This document shows, piece by piece, positions 52,108 to 61,354 of a DNA stretch of 64,000 nt. Position 1 is the first letter of the stretch. Each line of letters starts with the position of its first letter. Origin of the DNA: Pseudobdellovibrionaceae bacterium. GTDB taxonomy: Bacteria > Bdellovibrionota > Bdellovibrionia > Bdellovibrionales > Bdellovibrionaceae. The translations under genes were made by a program, and so were the position numbers. Under the pieces are notes generated by a model. That model was not told where the DNA came from, did not search any database, and was given only the letters and a program-made list of their open reading frames with translations. The stretch covers positions 1 to 64,000 of the forward strand of contig JAKFYD010000001.1 of NCBI GenBank assembly GCA_021731025.1. The letters run 5' to 3'.

Positions 52108-53781
52108 AGGATTGTCGCGGAGGGCTCGGCGTAGGATTTTTCCGACGTTGGTTTTTGGGAGTTCGGTGCGGAACTCGACGGTTTTGGGGATCTTGTAATT
52201 TGTTAAGGATTTTCGAGCGTGAGCGATGACGCTTTCTTCGGTCAGGGAAGGATCTTTTTTAACGATGACCACTTTGACCACTTCACCTGAATGTTCATTG
52301 GGAATACCGATGGCGGCCACTTCCAAAACGCCGGGGTGGGTGGCGATCGCATCTTCAACTTCATTGGGATAGACGTTAAATCCTGATACAAGAATCATAT
52401 CTTTTTTGCGATCAACAATTTTAAAAAATCCGTCGTTATCACAAATTGCAACGTCGCCCGTTTTTAACCAACCTTCATTGTCGAGAACTTTGGCGGTTTC
52501 ATCAGGTCTTTGCCAATAACCTTGCATGACCTGTGGACCTTTCACACAGAGCTCTCCAGATTCACCAAAGTTTAAAGTTTTTCCGTCATCATCAATGATT
52601 TTCACATCAGTGGCAGGAACTGGCAGTCCGATGGTGCCAGCGCGATCGGTGCCGTCGATAGGATTGACGCAAACAACGGGAGAGGTTTCGGTCAACCCGT
52701 AGCCTTCGATGACTCGGGTCTTCGTCATTTTTTCCCATTTTTCAGCGACAGCTTTTTGCAAAGCCATGGCGCCAGCGACACTCACTTTAAGTTTTGAAAA
52801 ATCAATGCTGGTGAAATCGGGATGGTTCATCAGTGCATTGTAAAGAGTGTTAACTCCAGACATGATGGTGAATGGAACGCTTTTCATGGTTTTGATAAAA
52901 GCCGGAATATCGCGAGGATTTGTAACCAAAATATTTTGAGCTCCATATTGCATGAAGGCCAGACAGTTTACCGTTAAAGAAAAAATGTGATACATCGGGA
53001 GAGGAGTGATGCAAATCTCTTCTCCTTCATTCAATCGCGGTCGTAACCAGCTGCAGATCTGTAGCATATTGCTTAAAATATTTCGATGAGTCAGAACCGC
53101 GCCTTTAGAGACACCCGTAGTTCCGCCCGTGTACTGAAGAAAAGCAATGTCGTCATTTTTTACGACAGCTACCTGATGAGATTTCATCGATCCTAATTCT
53201 AAAGCCCGTTTAAAAGTATAAGCCTGGGGAATTTTATAAGGAGGAACCATTTTCTTTACGTACTTAATCACAGAATTAACAATTAAACTTTTTGGAAAAG
53301 GAAACAGGTCGCCAATATCGGTAATCACAACAGATTCGATTTGAGTTTCACCGATGATCTGTTGAAGAAGGTGAGCGTAGTTGGATAAAATCACCACTGC
53401 TTTTGCTCCTGAATCCTTGAACTGATGTTGCATCTCTTTTGCCGTGTAAAGGGGATTTGTATTAACGACGATCAAGCCTGCTCGTAAGGCGCCAAAAACG
53501 GCGACGGGAAATTGTAAAAGATTTGGCATTTGAATAGCGATGCGATCGCCTTTTTTGAGATTGAGTTCATTCTGTAAAAACGAAGTGAAATCCCCGACCT
53601 TTCGATCAAGGTCTTGGTAAGTGAGATCGACACCCATATTTGTAAACGCAATTTGATTTCGGTATTTTTTCACGGCTTCGTCGAAAACATCCATGATTTG
53701 TTCATAACGATTAAAATCGATTTCTTTTTGGACCTGAGGTGGGTAATTTTTGATCCAAGGGCGTTGATTCGTGGTCGACAT
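52093..53781 (-). CDS. fadD: long-chain fatty acid-CoA ligase
   Basis: A 562-residue ANL-superfamily enzyme activating fatty acids with ATP and CoA. Motifs: P-loop-like LQYTGGTTGVSKGAVLTHRN, VIEGYGLTETSPVV, the hinge VDRKKDMILVSGFNVYPNEVE and the catalytic Lys near KTNVGKILRRAL. Length and the FadD-type fatty-acid gate region fit a long-chain enzyme. Its 3' end lies in the inverted repeat. It is divergent from the next gene. Confidence 0.93.
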   Translation of the reverse strand: MSTTNQRPWIKNYPPQVQKEIDFNRYEQIMDVFDEAVKKYRNQIAFTNMGVDLTYQDLDRKVGDFTSFLQNELNLKKGDRIAIQMPNLLQFPVAVFGALRAGLIVVNTNPLYTAKEMQHQFKDSGAKAVVILSNYAHLLQQIIGETQIESVVITDIGDLFPFPKSLIVNSVIKYVKKMVPPYKIPQAYTFKRALELGSMKSHQVAVVKNDDIAFLQYTGGTTGVSKGAVLTHRNILSNMLQICSWLRPRLNEGEEICITPLPMYHIFSLTVNCLAFMQYGAQNILVTNPRDIPAFIKTMKSVPFTIMSGVNTLYNALMNHPDFTSIDFSKLKVSVAGAMALQKAVAEKWEKMTKTRVIEGYGLTETSPVVCVNPIDGTDRAGTIGLPVPATDVKIIDDDGKTLNFGESGELCVKGPQVMQGYWQRPDETAKVLDNEGWLKTGDVAICDNDGFFKIVDRKKDMILVSGFNVYPNEVEDAIATHPGVLEVAAIGIPNEHSGEVVKVVIVKKDPSLTEESVIAHARKSLTNYKIPKTVEFRTELPKTNVGKILRRALRDNPSKPL

Positions 53782-53862
53782 AAAAGGCCTCCAAAATTTG
53801 AATGAACAAAGTCAAGTTTAGGGTGTAAGCTTAAAAAAGCAATATTTATCCCTGGGAATTCT

Positions 53863-54909
53863 ATGTTTTTTTGCTTGAAAACTTTGACCATGAAGATGAT
53901 GTTCTTACTTTGTTACGCCCTCTGCGCTTCTGCAGCACCAACGCCAGTCAGTAAAAAAACGCCTAAGAAGAAAACAGATGTCCATTGGTCTAGGTTGGTT
54001 ACGGTGACACGGCAATTGGATGCTATTGATCGTGAAGCTTGGTGGGTCCTTATTGAAAAAAGACCGCCGCTGACTCAATCCATTTTTGGAAAAATTCAAA
54101 GAGCCGCACAAAGTGAAGAGGGCCAAAAGCTGACTCAAAAAAATCTTTTTTCCTGCGACAAGTACAATCTGACGCGAAAGATATTAAGCCCCACGGGTTT
54201 TCCTCAGCAGATATCGGCTTATCATTCCTGCCGCAAAGACCAAGAGCTTTTTGCAGAAATACAGTGGAAACAAAAAGAGAAATTGGAATTTACTTTTTTG
54301 CCCGGTCCTCTTGTCGATGTTTTAGGATTGAACGCTTCTATCTTGGGAAGAAAAATTGTTTGTGAAGTGAACACGGACGCTGCAGGTATTGTGCAAAACT
54401 TTTCCTGTAAGAACATGACGAAAGACAGAAATTCTCAAGAGCTGGTTGAATTAGATGTTTACGAGTTTAAAAAACAGGATTCAAGCCAGCTCAGCCTTAA
54501 AGGAAAAGTCACCGAAAATTTAACGATCAAACGCAAAATTGAAAGTCTGGTTCCACTTGCAGGAAAAATCAAGGTAACCGAAACCGAAATACTTCCCCCA
54601 CCAGGTTATAAATTGAAATCTTCTCCGGGAAAGTCTTCGAAAGTATCACCAACAGCTCCACCTGCAGTGGCTGCTCCGTCGGTAAATCCACCCGAACCAA
54701 CTTTACCTCTAGAGAACCCGGATCAGTTGGTCAAAAAAATAGAGCAACAGCAAGAACGGGGTCCGATTTCCAACGAGGCTAATCCCTTTGTTCCCTTTAC
54801 CAATGAAGGACCGGTGCCTTTAGCAGAGCCAGAATATATCGAAGACACTACGCCTCCGGCCTCGCCACTTCCGCAAGGCCAGCCATCAAATCCCCCTTCG
54901 CGTCGGTAA
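53863..54909 (+). CDS. secreted Pro-rich-tailed protein of unknown function
   Basis: 348 residues with a signal peptide (MKMMFLLCYALCASAAP within the first 27 residues). ATG 53863 has GGGAA upstream, while ATG 53890 is an alternative. The middle is beta-rich with Cys pairs (LFSCDKYN, YHSCRKDQ, KIVCEVN, NFSCKNM). The last ~100 residues are Pro/Ser-rich and probably unstructured. No family is recognised. It is followed 19 bp later by the peroxiredoxin gene. Confidence 0.6.
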   Translation: MFFCLKTLTMKMMFLLCYALCASAAPTPVSKKTPKKKTDVHWSRLVTVTRQLDAIDREAWWVLIEKRPPLTQSIFGKIQRAAQSEEGQKLTQKNLFSCDKYNLTRKILSPTGFPQQISAYHSCRKDQELFAEIQWKQKEKLEFTFLPGPLVDVLGLNASILGRKIVCEVNTDAAGIVQNFSCKNMTKDRNSQELVELDVYEFKKQDSSQLSLKGKVTENLTIKRKIESLVPLAGKIKVTETEILPPPGYKLKSSPGKSSKVSPTAPPAVAAPSVNPPEPTLPLENPDQLVKKIEQQQERGPISNEANPFVPFTNEGPVPLAEPEYIEDTTPPASPLPQGQPSNPPSRR

Positions 54910-54928
54910 TTTTAAAAAAAGGAAATCT

Positions 54929-55441
54929 ATGAAAACCATTGAAAAGAAATCAGCTTCGAAAAAATCTACGGATCAGTTCAGTTTACTGAATAAAAAAGCT
55001 CCGTCCTTTACTTTGAAAAATTCAAAAGGCGAAAAAATAAGTCTTAAGGATTTAAAAGGACAAAAGGTGGTGCTTTACTTTTATCCTAAAGACGATACTC
55101 CGGGTTGCACGATGGAAGGCAAAGAGTTCAGTCAGTACGCTAAAAAATTTAAAGAACACAACACAGTTATTTTTGGAGTCTCGCGGGATTCCATTGAATC
55201 TCATGATAAATTTCGCTGCAAGTATGATTTTTCCATCGAACTATTATCCGACGAGGACGAAGATCTTTGCCAAAGCTTTGATGTGATCAAAGAAAAAAAT
55301 ATGTACGGACGCAAGTACATGGGAATCGAGCGCAGCACTTTTGTGATCGACGAGAATCAAAAGATCATTGCCGAATATCGCAAAGTAAAACCTGAAGGGC
55401 ATGCTGCGGAAGTTTTAAAATTTATTAAATCCCAAATCTGA
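54929..55441 (+). CDS. bcp: Bcp/PrxQ-type thiol peroxidase
   Basis: A 170-residue peroxiredoxin that reduces peroxides. The peroxidatic Cys60 is in FYPKDDTPGCTMEGKEF. The common resolving Cys five residues later is absent, so it is 1-Cys or uses a distant Cys (FRCKYDF or DLCQSF). Other landmarks are VILFGVSRDS-like FGVSRDSIESHDKF and GIERSTFVID. AAAGGAAA precedes the ATG. It may be co-transcribed with the upstream gene. Confidence 0.92.
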   Translation: MKTIEKKSASKKSTDQFSLLNKKAPSFTLKNSKGEKISLKDLKGQKVVLYFYPKDDTPGCTMEGKEFSQYAKKFKEHNTVIFGVSRDSIESHDKFRCKYDFSIELLSDEDEDLCQSFDVIKEKNMYGRKYMGIERSTFVIDENQKIIAEYRKVKPEGHAAEVLKFIKSQI

Positions 55442-55459
55442 TTTTTACGGGAGGATTTT

Positions 55460-55816
55460 TTAATCCAGAATTTTAATCTTGACGCCTTTTTTGCTGGGCC
55501 AAATCACCGCATCTAAAGGACACAGTTCCGAACCTGTCAGGTGAACCAACTTGTTTTGCGTTTCAGCTTTTTTCAAAATTTGGTTGAAGTTATATCCCAA
55601 GTACTGGGCCCAGCTTTTTTCACCGCAAAGTTGTGAAAGTACAACCTTGCCATCCAGTCGCATATTTAATCGAGCACTATTAACCCCAGTTTGACTTTGA
55701 ATTCTGAAGCTCAGACGGGTGGGTTCCAAGGTCATATTGTAGTCACGAAGGTGTCCTGATCCCATCAGAAAAAGAGCACTGAAAACAAAAAGCAATTTTT
55801 TAAAAACCGTCTGCAT
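55460..55816 (-). CDS. small secreted protein of unknown function
   Basis: 118 residues with signal peptide MQTVFKKLLFVFSALFLMGS; AAGGAG lies about 6 nt upstream of the ATG. Two Cys (QLCGEK and ELCPLD) probably form a disulfide in a small, beta-rich mature domain. It is the last gene of a leftward series, 46 bp after the tryptophan dioxygenase gene. No family is recognised. Confidence 0.6.
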   Translation of the reverse strand: MQTVFKKLLFVFSALFLMGSGHLRDYNMTLEPTRLSFRIQSQTGVNSARLNMRLDGKVVLSQLCGEKSWAQYLGYNFNQILKKAETQNKLVHLTGSELCPLDAVIWPSKKGVKIKILD

Positions 55817-55862
55817 AAGTAACTCCTTCGAATTCCTTAGGACTTATGCATGGCCCGTGCCG

Positions 55863-56948
55863 TTAAAAACTTGAACTGAAGTTCATCATTTTTTTAATGG
55901 AATCGGGAAGTGCAGGGACCCTTGAGCGGGGAATCAGATAACTGCTGAGATTGAAAAAATCCGTAAAAATTTTGTGTTTGTCAGCCGCATCCTTAAGGTA
56001 TTGACTGCCGCTGGAACCGCCCGTGCCGATCTTTCCCCCAAGCATACGGTGGGCTAAAAGAGCATGTCGATACCGCCATTGGGTCATGACCTCGTCCACA
56101 TCTAAAAGCCGAGAGATCAATTGAAAGGGACCCTGCATGATGGGTTCGTCCCGATAAAGTTGAATCATCAGAGCGGAACGCAGAGCTTTGTGTGACAGCC
56201 TAAAATGCCCCGTTGCCTTCAGCTCTGCGTACTTTTTTTCATCAAGTAAAGCATTAAAGCCCATCTCTAAAGCTTGCATCATCTTTAAGGATTTGGCTTT
56301 GTCGTCTTCGGAAAGTCGGGGGTTTTTCTGAATGACCTGACGATCATTTTCTAACATCTGTCGAACGGCCTCTTCGTAGAGTTTCCAAAAGTGAAAGTCT
56401 TTGGTTTCGACGAAAGGGGTTCTTTCCAGCCATCTTTCTACCAACGACAAAACAGATGGTTTAGAAATGACATCCTTCAGGAGCTCCTGCTGTTCTTGTT
56501 GAAGATGTGTATCAAAAGAACTTTGTAAAAACTGAAGACGGTCTTCGCGCTTTAAGCCCAAGGAAATTTCAACACAACGAAATTGGAAACTTTGAAATCC
56601 ACTGGCGGGATAAAGATAATCGCGAAATTCTAAAAAATCCAAGGGAGTCATGGTTTCTAAAACATCAATCTGACCGAAAAATAATTTCAGTATGGCAATA
56701 ATTCGCCCCAAGCGGTGATTAGCCATGGCTAATCCGGCATCGGGCACGGGAGCTTTGGAAAAAACTTCGACGATGGAATCAATTTCAAAACGAATTTGTT
56801 TGAACCACAATTCGAAAACTTGGTGAACAATGATAAACAACATTTCATCGTGAGCAGGATCGTTAAACTCTTCGCTTCTTCGAGATTGCGAGCTTAACAG
56901 TTGATCGAGTTTTAAATAATCATGATAATGGACGGGAGGATGTTTCAT
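55863..56948 (-). CDS. kynA: tryptophan 2,3-dioxygenase
   Basis: A 361-residue heme dioxygenase opening the tryptophan indole ring to N-formylkynurenine. Landmarks: HYHDYLKLDQLLSSQSRRS, DEMLFIIVHQVFELWFKQI (with the substrate-contacting His) and RYRHALLAHRMLGGKIGTGG followed by SSGSQYL near the C terminus (proximal heme His and GTGGSSG loop). The start overlaps the upstream PLP enzyme gene by 29 bp, so they are one operon. No formamidase or kynureninase gene is recognised nearby. Confidence 0.93.
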   Translation of the reverse strand: MKHPPVHYHDYLKLDQLLSSQSRRSEEFNDPAHDEMLFIIVHQVFELWFKQIRFEIDSIVEVFSKAPVPDAGLAMANHRLGRIIAILKLFFGQIDVLETMTPLDFLEFRDYLYPASGFQSFQFRCVEISLGLKREDRLQFLQSSFDTHLQQEQQELLKDVISKPSVLSLVERWLERTPFVETKDFHFWKLYEEAVRQMLENDRQVIQKNPRLSEDDKAKSLKMMQALEMGFNALLDEKKYAELKATGHFRLSHKALRSALMIQLYRDEPIMQGPFQLISRLLDVDEVMTQWRYRHALLAHRMLGGKIGTGGSSGSQYLKDAADKHKIFTDFFNLSSYLIPRSRVPALPDSIKKMMNFSSSF

Positions 56949-57969
56949 CAGCCAGCTCCTTCATTTTTCGTGTGAAATTCATAATGTCTTCAGGACGAGT
57001 ATCCCAAGTGGTCATCCAACGGCATTCCGTGGTTTTTTCGTCCCAAACATAAAAAAAATGTTCTTCGCGAAGCGCTTTAACCCAAGACTTAGGAATGATG
57101 GCAAAAACCACGTTGGATTCAGTGGCCTGGGTGATTTTGACTTGGGGAATTTTTGAAGCTTCCTGCAGCAGAAGTTGAGCCATGTTCAAGGAATGGCTCG
57201 CGATTTTTTTCCAAAGATCATTTGTGAGGTAAGCCGAAAACTGGGCCGCAAGCATGCGGCTTTTCGAAGGCAATTGCCCCAATTGCTTTCGGTAATATTT
57301 AATATCCTCTTTTAAACTAGGGTCAAACACAACAACAGCTTCCCCGAAGGCCAATCCATTTTTGGTTCCTCCAAAGGAAAGCGCATCAACGCCCAGATCG
57401 GTGATCAATTCTTGAAGGGAAATATTTAAATGAACAGCGGCATTGCACAAGCGCGCGCCATCAATATGAACTTTCATTCCTTCTTTGTGAGCCCAAGTGA
57501 TGATGGCTTTTAATTCTTGGAGTTGATAGACAGTTCCGTATTCAGTCGGTTGAGTTAGCGAGATCACTTTCATTTGTGAAAAGTGCTGATCGCCTCGACG
57601 GATGATAGCCGATTGAAGTTGTTCCAGCTTCAATTTTCCATCGGACGTGGGCAGGGGCCATAATTTACAGTGCGCTAAATTTTCGGGACTGGCACATTCA
57701 TCGACATTGATGTGACTGACATCAGAACACAAAACACTGTGATAGGATTTAGTCAGGGACTTTAGGCATAAAACGTTCGCCGCAGTTCCGTTGAAGACAA
57801 AAAAGACTTCGGCCTTGGGCCCAAAATGTTCTTTAAAAATTTGCAGAGCTGTTTCGCTGTAAGCATCAGTGCCATAACTGGGTTCATGATCCTGTTGGAC
57901 TCGCGTCAGGGCCTCGAGAATTTGGGGATGGGTTCCCGAATGATTATCGCTGCCGAAACCCCTCTTCAT
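56920..57969 (-). CDS. threonine aldolase-like fold-type I PLP enzyme
   Basis: A 349-residue enzyme of the beta-eliminating lyase/threonine aldolase family. FGSDNHSGTHPQILEAL, EVFFVFNGTAANVLCLK, the PLP-contacting Asp in HIDGARLCNA and the Schiff-base Lys in DALSFGGTKNGLAFGEAV are all visible. Typical members split threonine to glycine and acetaldehyde. It lies between a ureohydrolase gene (1-bp overlap) and kynA (29-bp overlap), which suggests an amino-acid breakdown operon; a kynurenine-related substrate is only a hypothesis. Confidence 0.85.
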   Translation of the reverse strand: MKRGFGSDNHSGTHPQILEALTRVQQDHEPSYGTDAYSETALQIFKEHFGPKAEVFFVFNGTAANVLCLKSLTKSYHSVLCSDVSHINVDECASPENLAHCKLWPLPTSDGKLKLEQLQSAIIRRGDQHFSQMKVISLTQPTEYGTVYQLQELKAIITWAHKEGMKVHIDGARLCNAAVHLNISLQELITDLGVDALSFGGTKNGLAFGEAVVVFDPSLKEDIKYYRKQLGQLPSKSRMLAAQFSAYLTNDLWKKIASHSLNMAQLLLQEASKIPQVKITQATESNVVFAIIPKSWVKALREEHFFYVWDEKTTECRWMTTWDTRPEDIMNFTRKMKELADETSSRPLS

Positions 57970-58949
57970 TAAATTTTTTTCCCAGTTTTGTTTTTAAGAG
58001 CTGCTTGGCTCAAAAATTCATAAGCGATCAATGCCGCTAATCTTTGAGTGTTTGAATTCACATCTAATGCGGGGGCAACTTCGTAAATTCCTAAACCGCG
58101 AACATTTAAATTTTGTAAGAGCCAGCGAAAAGAAGGAAAAAATTCGGAAGCCGTTAGGCCCCAAGGCCACGACTGCGAACAGCCAGGAGCTTCGGCGCTG
58201 CTAAAAACATCAATGTCCATACTGACGAAGCAAGGATTATTCGGATAGTTGGCTAAAAGCTGAGATAAAATATGAGTCAGTCCTTGCTCTTTGATGTCAT
58301 CGATAGGAATGACGTGCCCACCGTGATCAAGAACATACTGGTAATGATGTCGGCTGTTGCATTGTCCTTGAATGCCAATCTCAAAGAACAAGCATTGATC
58401 TGACCATTGCTCGAGCAAGCGATAGAAAGGAGTTCCCGAATTTAAACCTTGGTCTGTTTTTCTGACGTCGAGATGAGCATCAAAATTGAGCACGATGGGT
58501 TTTGGCCCTTGGCCATGGAAAGCCTCCACAAAGCCAGCAGAATCACAGTAGCCGTAATCGTGACCTCCGCCCAAAGACACCCAATGTTTATCGTGCTTGG
58601 CGAGATTGTAAACTAAACTGCGCGCTCGCTCGTGGCGCTCCTCCAGAGTTAATTCGCTTTTTAAATTTCCGAGATCACTGATTTTAAAATCCAATGGAAG
58701 AAAAGGTGAAGGAGTCATGCGATACAAAAAATGGCGAATTCCTTGCGGGCCTTTCTCGGCACCGCCGCGGCCTTTATTCAGTTGAATTCCTTCTTCATCG
58801 GGAAAACCCAGCACGCAGTATTTCTGAAGATCTTGCATCCAATTCAAAGATTCAGTTCTAACAAGATCAACTTTTTCACCCCAGCGAGGATCTTGAGGAT
58901 CATTTTTTGTGAAGAGGAGTTCGGCCGGGCATGGAGTTAACCAGGACAT
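57969..58949 (-). CDS. arginase/agmatinase/formimidoylglutamase-family ureohydrolase
   Basis: 326 residues with the manganese-binding motifs of ureohydrolases: SLGGGHDYGY, LNFDAHLDVR and SMDIDVFSSAEAPG. The long N-terminal part and GGAEKGPQGIRHFLYRM resemble formimidoylglutamase (HutG) more than arginase, but no other histidine-degradation gene is present. GAGG precedes the ATG by about 6 nt. First enzyme gene of the operon with the PLP enzyme and kynA. Confidence 0.85.
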   Translation of the reverse strand: MSWLTPCPAELLFTKNDPQDPRWGEKVDLVRTESLNWMQDLQKYCVLGFPDEEGIQLNKGRGGAEKGPQGIRHFLYRMTPSPFLPLDFKISDLGNLKSELTLEERHERARSLVYNLAKHDKHWVSLGGGHDYGYCDSAGFVEAFHGQGPKPIVLNFDAHLDVRKTDQGLNSGTPFYRLLEQWSDQCLFFEIGIQGQCNSRHHYQYVLDHGGHVIPIDDIKEQGLTHILSQLLANYPNNPCFVSMDIDVFSSAEAPGCSQSWPWGLTASEFFPSFRWLLQNLNVRGLGIYEVAPALDVNSNTQRLAALIAYEFLSQAALKNKTGKKI

Positions 58950-58959
58950 GTGAGCCTCT

Positions 58960-59565
58960 TTAAAAATTAATTCGAGTGAAATCGATGGTTTTCATCAAGA
59001 CGCCGGTTTCAGGATGGTACATTTTCATCTTGGCGGTATTTCCTTGGAAGTCCATGGACGTGTAATAAACCGTTTTTTCATCGGCTAAAAAGATCACCCA
59101 AGACGGACTCACGGTAGGACTAATGCTGTACTGATAGGACTTTTTAATGGTTGCATCTGTTTGTACCGAAGTGCTTTTCTCTAAATAAAAATTCATCTCG
59201 GAAAAAGTTTGAATATCTGCAAAGCCCATGTTGGTCCACCACATTCCCAACAGGCGTTTGAGTCCGATAAAATTTAAAGACTGCAAAGAGGCAACCTTAG
59301 AGCTATTATCAATTTGCCCAAAGCCTGAAACAAGATCTCCTTCTTCCAGTTTAGGTAAAGTCTCACTCACTTCGGCACTGTTCGAGATCAGTTTGTACAG
59401 ATGTCCACTTGATGTTTGTAAGCCTAACCAATTTTCAGGTGACGATTTTTTGATCAGTGTTCCTGCGATAGTCACTTGCCCAGATTCCTGAGCAGGCGCC
59501 TTTGCCAATGTGATAAGCATAAAAGCCACAGTAATACTTAAGAGGGTGAGTAATCGACGCAACAT
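58960..59565 (-). CDS. secreted protein of unknown function
   Basis: 201 residues with signal peptide MLRRLLTLLSITVAFMLITL and cleavage after APAQES or nearby. The N-terminal mature part (VTIAGTLIKKSS, LEEGDLVSGFGQ) resembles an OB-like beta-barrel. ATG 59565 has no clear Shine-Dalgarno, and TTG 59607 is in frame upstream, so the start is uncertain. It lies 10 bp upstream of the ureohydrolase gene and may share its transcript. Confidence 0.6.
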   Translation of the reverse strand: MLRRLLTLLSITVAFMLITLAKAPAQESGQVTIAGTLIKKSSPENWLGLQTSSGHLYKLISNSAEVSETLPKLEEGDLVSGFGQIDNSSKVASLQSLNFIGLKRLLGMWWTNMGFADIQTFSEMNFYLEKSTSVQTDATIKKSYQYSISPTVSPSWVIFLADEKTVYYTSMDFQGNTAKMKMYHPETGVLMKTIDFTRINF

Positions 59566-59695
59566 GTGAAAATAGGAAACACGATTTTTCTTTGGGGTCA
59601 AAAACAATTCGCTGGCGAAAAGCGTTAGGCTGAGTCTATAATTTGGGGGTACTGAGTCGAAAGACTAAAACACCACTATGAAAAAAGGAGTTCTC

Positions 59696-60304
59696 ATGAA
59701 AAAGTTTTTTAACCAGTCTGTGAAAATGGCACTGGCTATTTCCGCAGCAGTTCTAGTTTCCCAACAAGGTTTCGCACGCAGCAGTTCTGGCGACGGAGTT
59801 TTGTTAAGCTTGAATCCGATGTATAGCACTCAGAAAGCTGATACAACTGGAGTTTCTACATCCACCACCGAAACAAACAAGACCTTATTAGATTTAAACT
59901 TAGGCTACCAGATGGGCAATGGACTTTATTTAGGTCTTCTCTACCTTACTGACAGTATAGAAAGTAAGTCTGGAACTCCGACGACAACGACTAAATCAAC
60001 GGTCTCAGGTTATGGGCCATCAGTTGGTTATATGAAAAATGGTTGGTTTGGACATTTCCATTATATTTTATCTTCAGAGTATGACAACGATACGGCTGAT
60101 GCTGATAAATGGACCAAAGGAACTGGAATGCAGTTGGACTTTGGATACTTAATGCCGGTTTCTGGTCCTTTTGCATTAGGTGTTGAGATGTCCTACCGTT
60201 CAATCGAATACGGCACTTTCAACTTTGCAGGAACAGATGTCACAACAAGCAAAATAAAATTCACCGAAATGATGCCTCGATTGCGTTTCACTTTCATTTT
60301 CTAA
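59696..60304 (+). CDS. small outer-membrane beta-barrel protein
   Basis: 202 residues with signal peptide MKKFFNQSVKMALAISAAVL (cleavage after GFA). Alternating amphipathic strands with Gly/Tyr-rich turns (GYQMGNGLYLGLLYLTD, GPFALGVEMSYRSIEYG) and the terminal LRFTFIF fit an OmpW/OmpX-like eight-stranded barrel. ATG 59696 is chosen over ATG 59678 because AAAAGGAG lies 5 nt upstream. A strong terminator follows; monocistronic. Confidence 0.8.
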   Translation: MKKFFNQSVKMALAISAAVLVSQQGFARSSSGDGVLLSLNPMYSTQKADTTGVSTSTTETNKTLLDLNLGYQMGNGLYLGLLYLTDSIESKSGTPTTTTKSTVSGYGPSVGYMKNGWFGHFHYILSSEYDNDTADADKWTKGTGMQLDFGYLMPVSGPFALGVEMSYRSIEYGTFNFAGTDVTTSKIKFTEMMPRLRFTFIF

Positions 60305-60326
60305 TTTAACTTAGAAATTCAAAGAT

Positions 60327-60362
60327 AAAAAAAGAGAAGCCTTAACAGCTTCTCTTTTTTTT
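60327..60362. terminator. strong rho-independent terminator, bidirectional
   Basis: AAAAAGAGAAGC pairs with GCTTCTCTTTTT (around 60329-60340 and 60348-60359) with a 7-nt loop, and T-runs on both strands. It serves the barrel gene and the leftward HD-GYP gene. Confidence 0.85.
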
Positions 60363-60390
60363 ATGTGTCTTCAATTTTTAGAGTGGGTTC

Positions 60391-61317
60391 CTACAGAGTC
60401 TTCGCGATCTCGCTCAAGTATTGCAAATGAGTCAGAGGATAAGCGCCAACCTTTTCGATCATCAAAGTCTTCGCAGCTTCAGCGCGGGGGACACTCTCGA
60501 AAGTGATCATGCGGTCAAAAACATTGGCCGCTGAAACGATTAAGGCCAAAGGATCTAGTTGATTTTCGCGAAGGCCATTGGGGAAACCTTTTCCATCCAA
60601 AGATTCTTCGTGATCATTGATAATCTTAATTACAGTTTGATCGAAATGCTTTTTGTCGTGAACGCGAGTGGCGCCCGCCGTGGGATGATTTTTGTAAAGC
60701 TTCAAATCCTCGGGACTCATTTCGGTCAGTTTTCTTTGAATATTCAAGCCACTGTCGTGATGTCCCAGATCGTGAAGAAGCGCGCCCAAAGTTAACAGGG
60801 GAGTCAGTTTAGGATCGACTTTAAGTTTTTGGGCCAAGGCCACTGAAAGTGTGGCGACCGACACCCCGTGATGGGCCACATTCTTATCTGTGTTTTCAAT
60901 TTTTAGCACCGAAGTGACGGCATCGGTATTGGCCATCAAAAATTGCACGTACTCTTGTGCGGATTTCTTCGTTTCATTGTAGGCCGCTTGATCTTCGGGA
61001 TTTTCAAAAACCATTTCGGTGTTGGACTGCTGATGGCCTTGAATGATTTCGGAGCGGGTCTCGATGCTTTTGTTCGAGTTATTATCGTAAGCCACTTCAA
61101 TATTTTTCTTTAAGTAGTTTCGATAAAGATCTTCTCCGTCCTGGGTAATAAACATTTTTTTCAATTTTTTGTCTTTGAGACGCTTAAGTCGGGCGCCTTC
61201 GAAGCTGTCACCCTTGCGCAGAAAAAGAATGTATTTTTCATTGATTTTAACGTAGGCATCAAAATCGATCGGTTGATCACCGCGTAATGTGCTGACCCTA
61301 ATAGAAACATAATCCAT
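60391..61317 (-). CDS. HD-GYP domain protein (cyclic-di-GMP phosphodiesterase-like)
   Basis: 308 residues. An N-terminal ~140-residue region with VSIRVSTLRGDQPIDFDAYV and a poorly defined fold precedes an HD-GYP domain: HHGVSVATLSVALAQKL, the metal-binding LLHDLGHHDSG, KNHPTAGA, INDHEESLDGKGFP (the GYP motif is GFP) and VSAANVFDRM. Such enzymes degrade c-di-GMP; the G-F-P variant may alter activity. ATG 61317 is preferred (AGAGGA about 10 nt upstream), ATG 61326 being too close. It is divergent from the HPt-like gene by 37 bp. Confidence 0.85.
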   Translation of the reverse strand: MDYVSIRVSTLRGDQPIDFDAYVKINEKYILFLRKGDSFEGARLKRLKDKKLKKMFITQDGEDLYRNYLKKNIEVAYDNNSNKSIETRSEIIQGHQQSNTEMVFENPEDQAAYNETKKSAQEYVQFLMANTDAVTSVLKIENTDKNVAHHGVSVATLSVALAQKLKVDPKLTPLLTLGALLHDLGHHDSGLNIQRKLTEMSPEDLKLYKNHPTAGATRVHDKKHFDQTVIKIINDHEESLDGKGFPNGLRENQLDPLALIVSAANVFDRMITFESVPRAEAAKTLMIEKVGAYPLTHLQYLSEIAKTL

Positions 61318-61354
61318 TGATTTCATTTCCTCTCTGCGATTAAGATAATCACAT

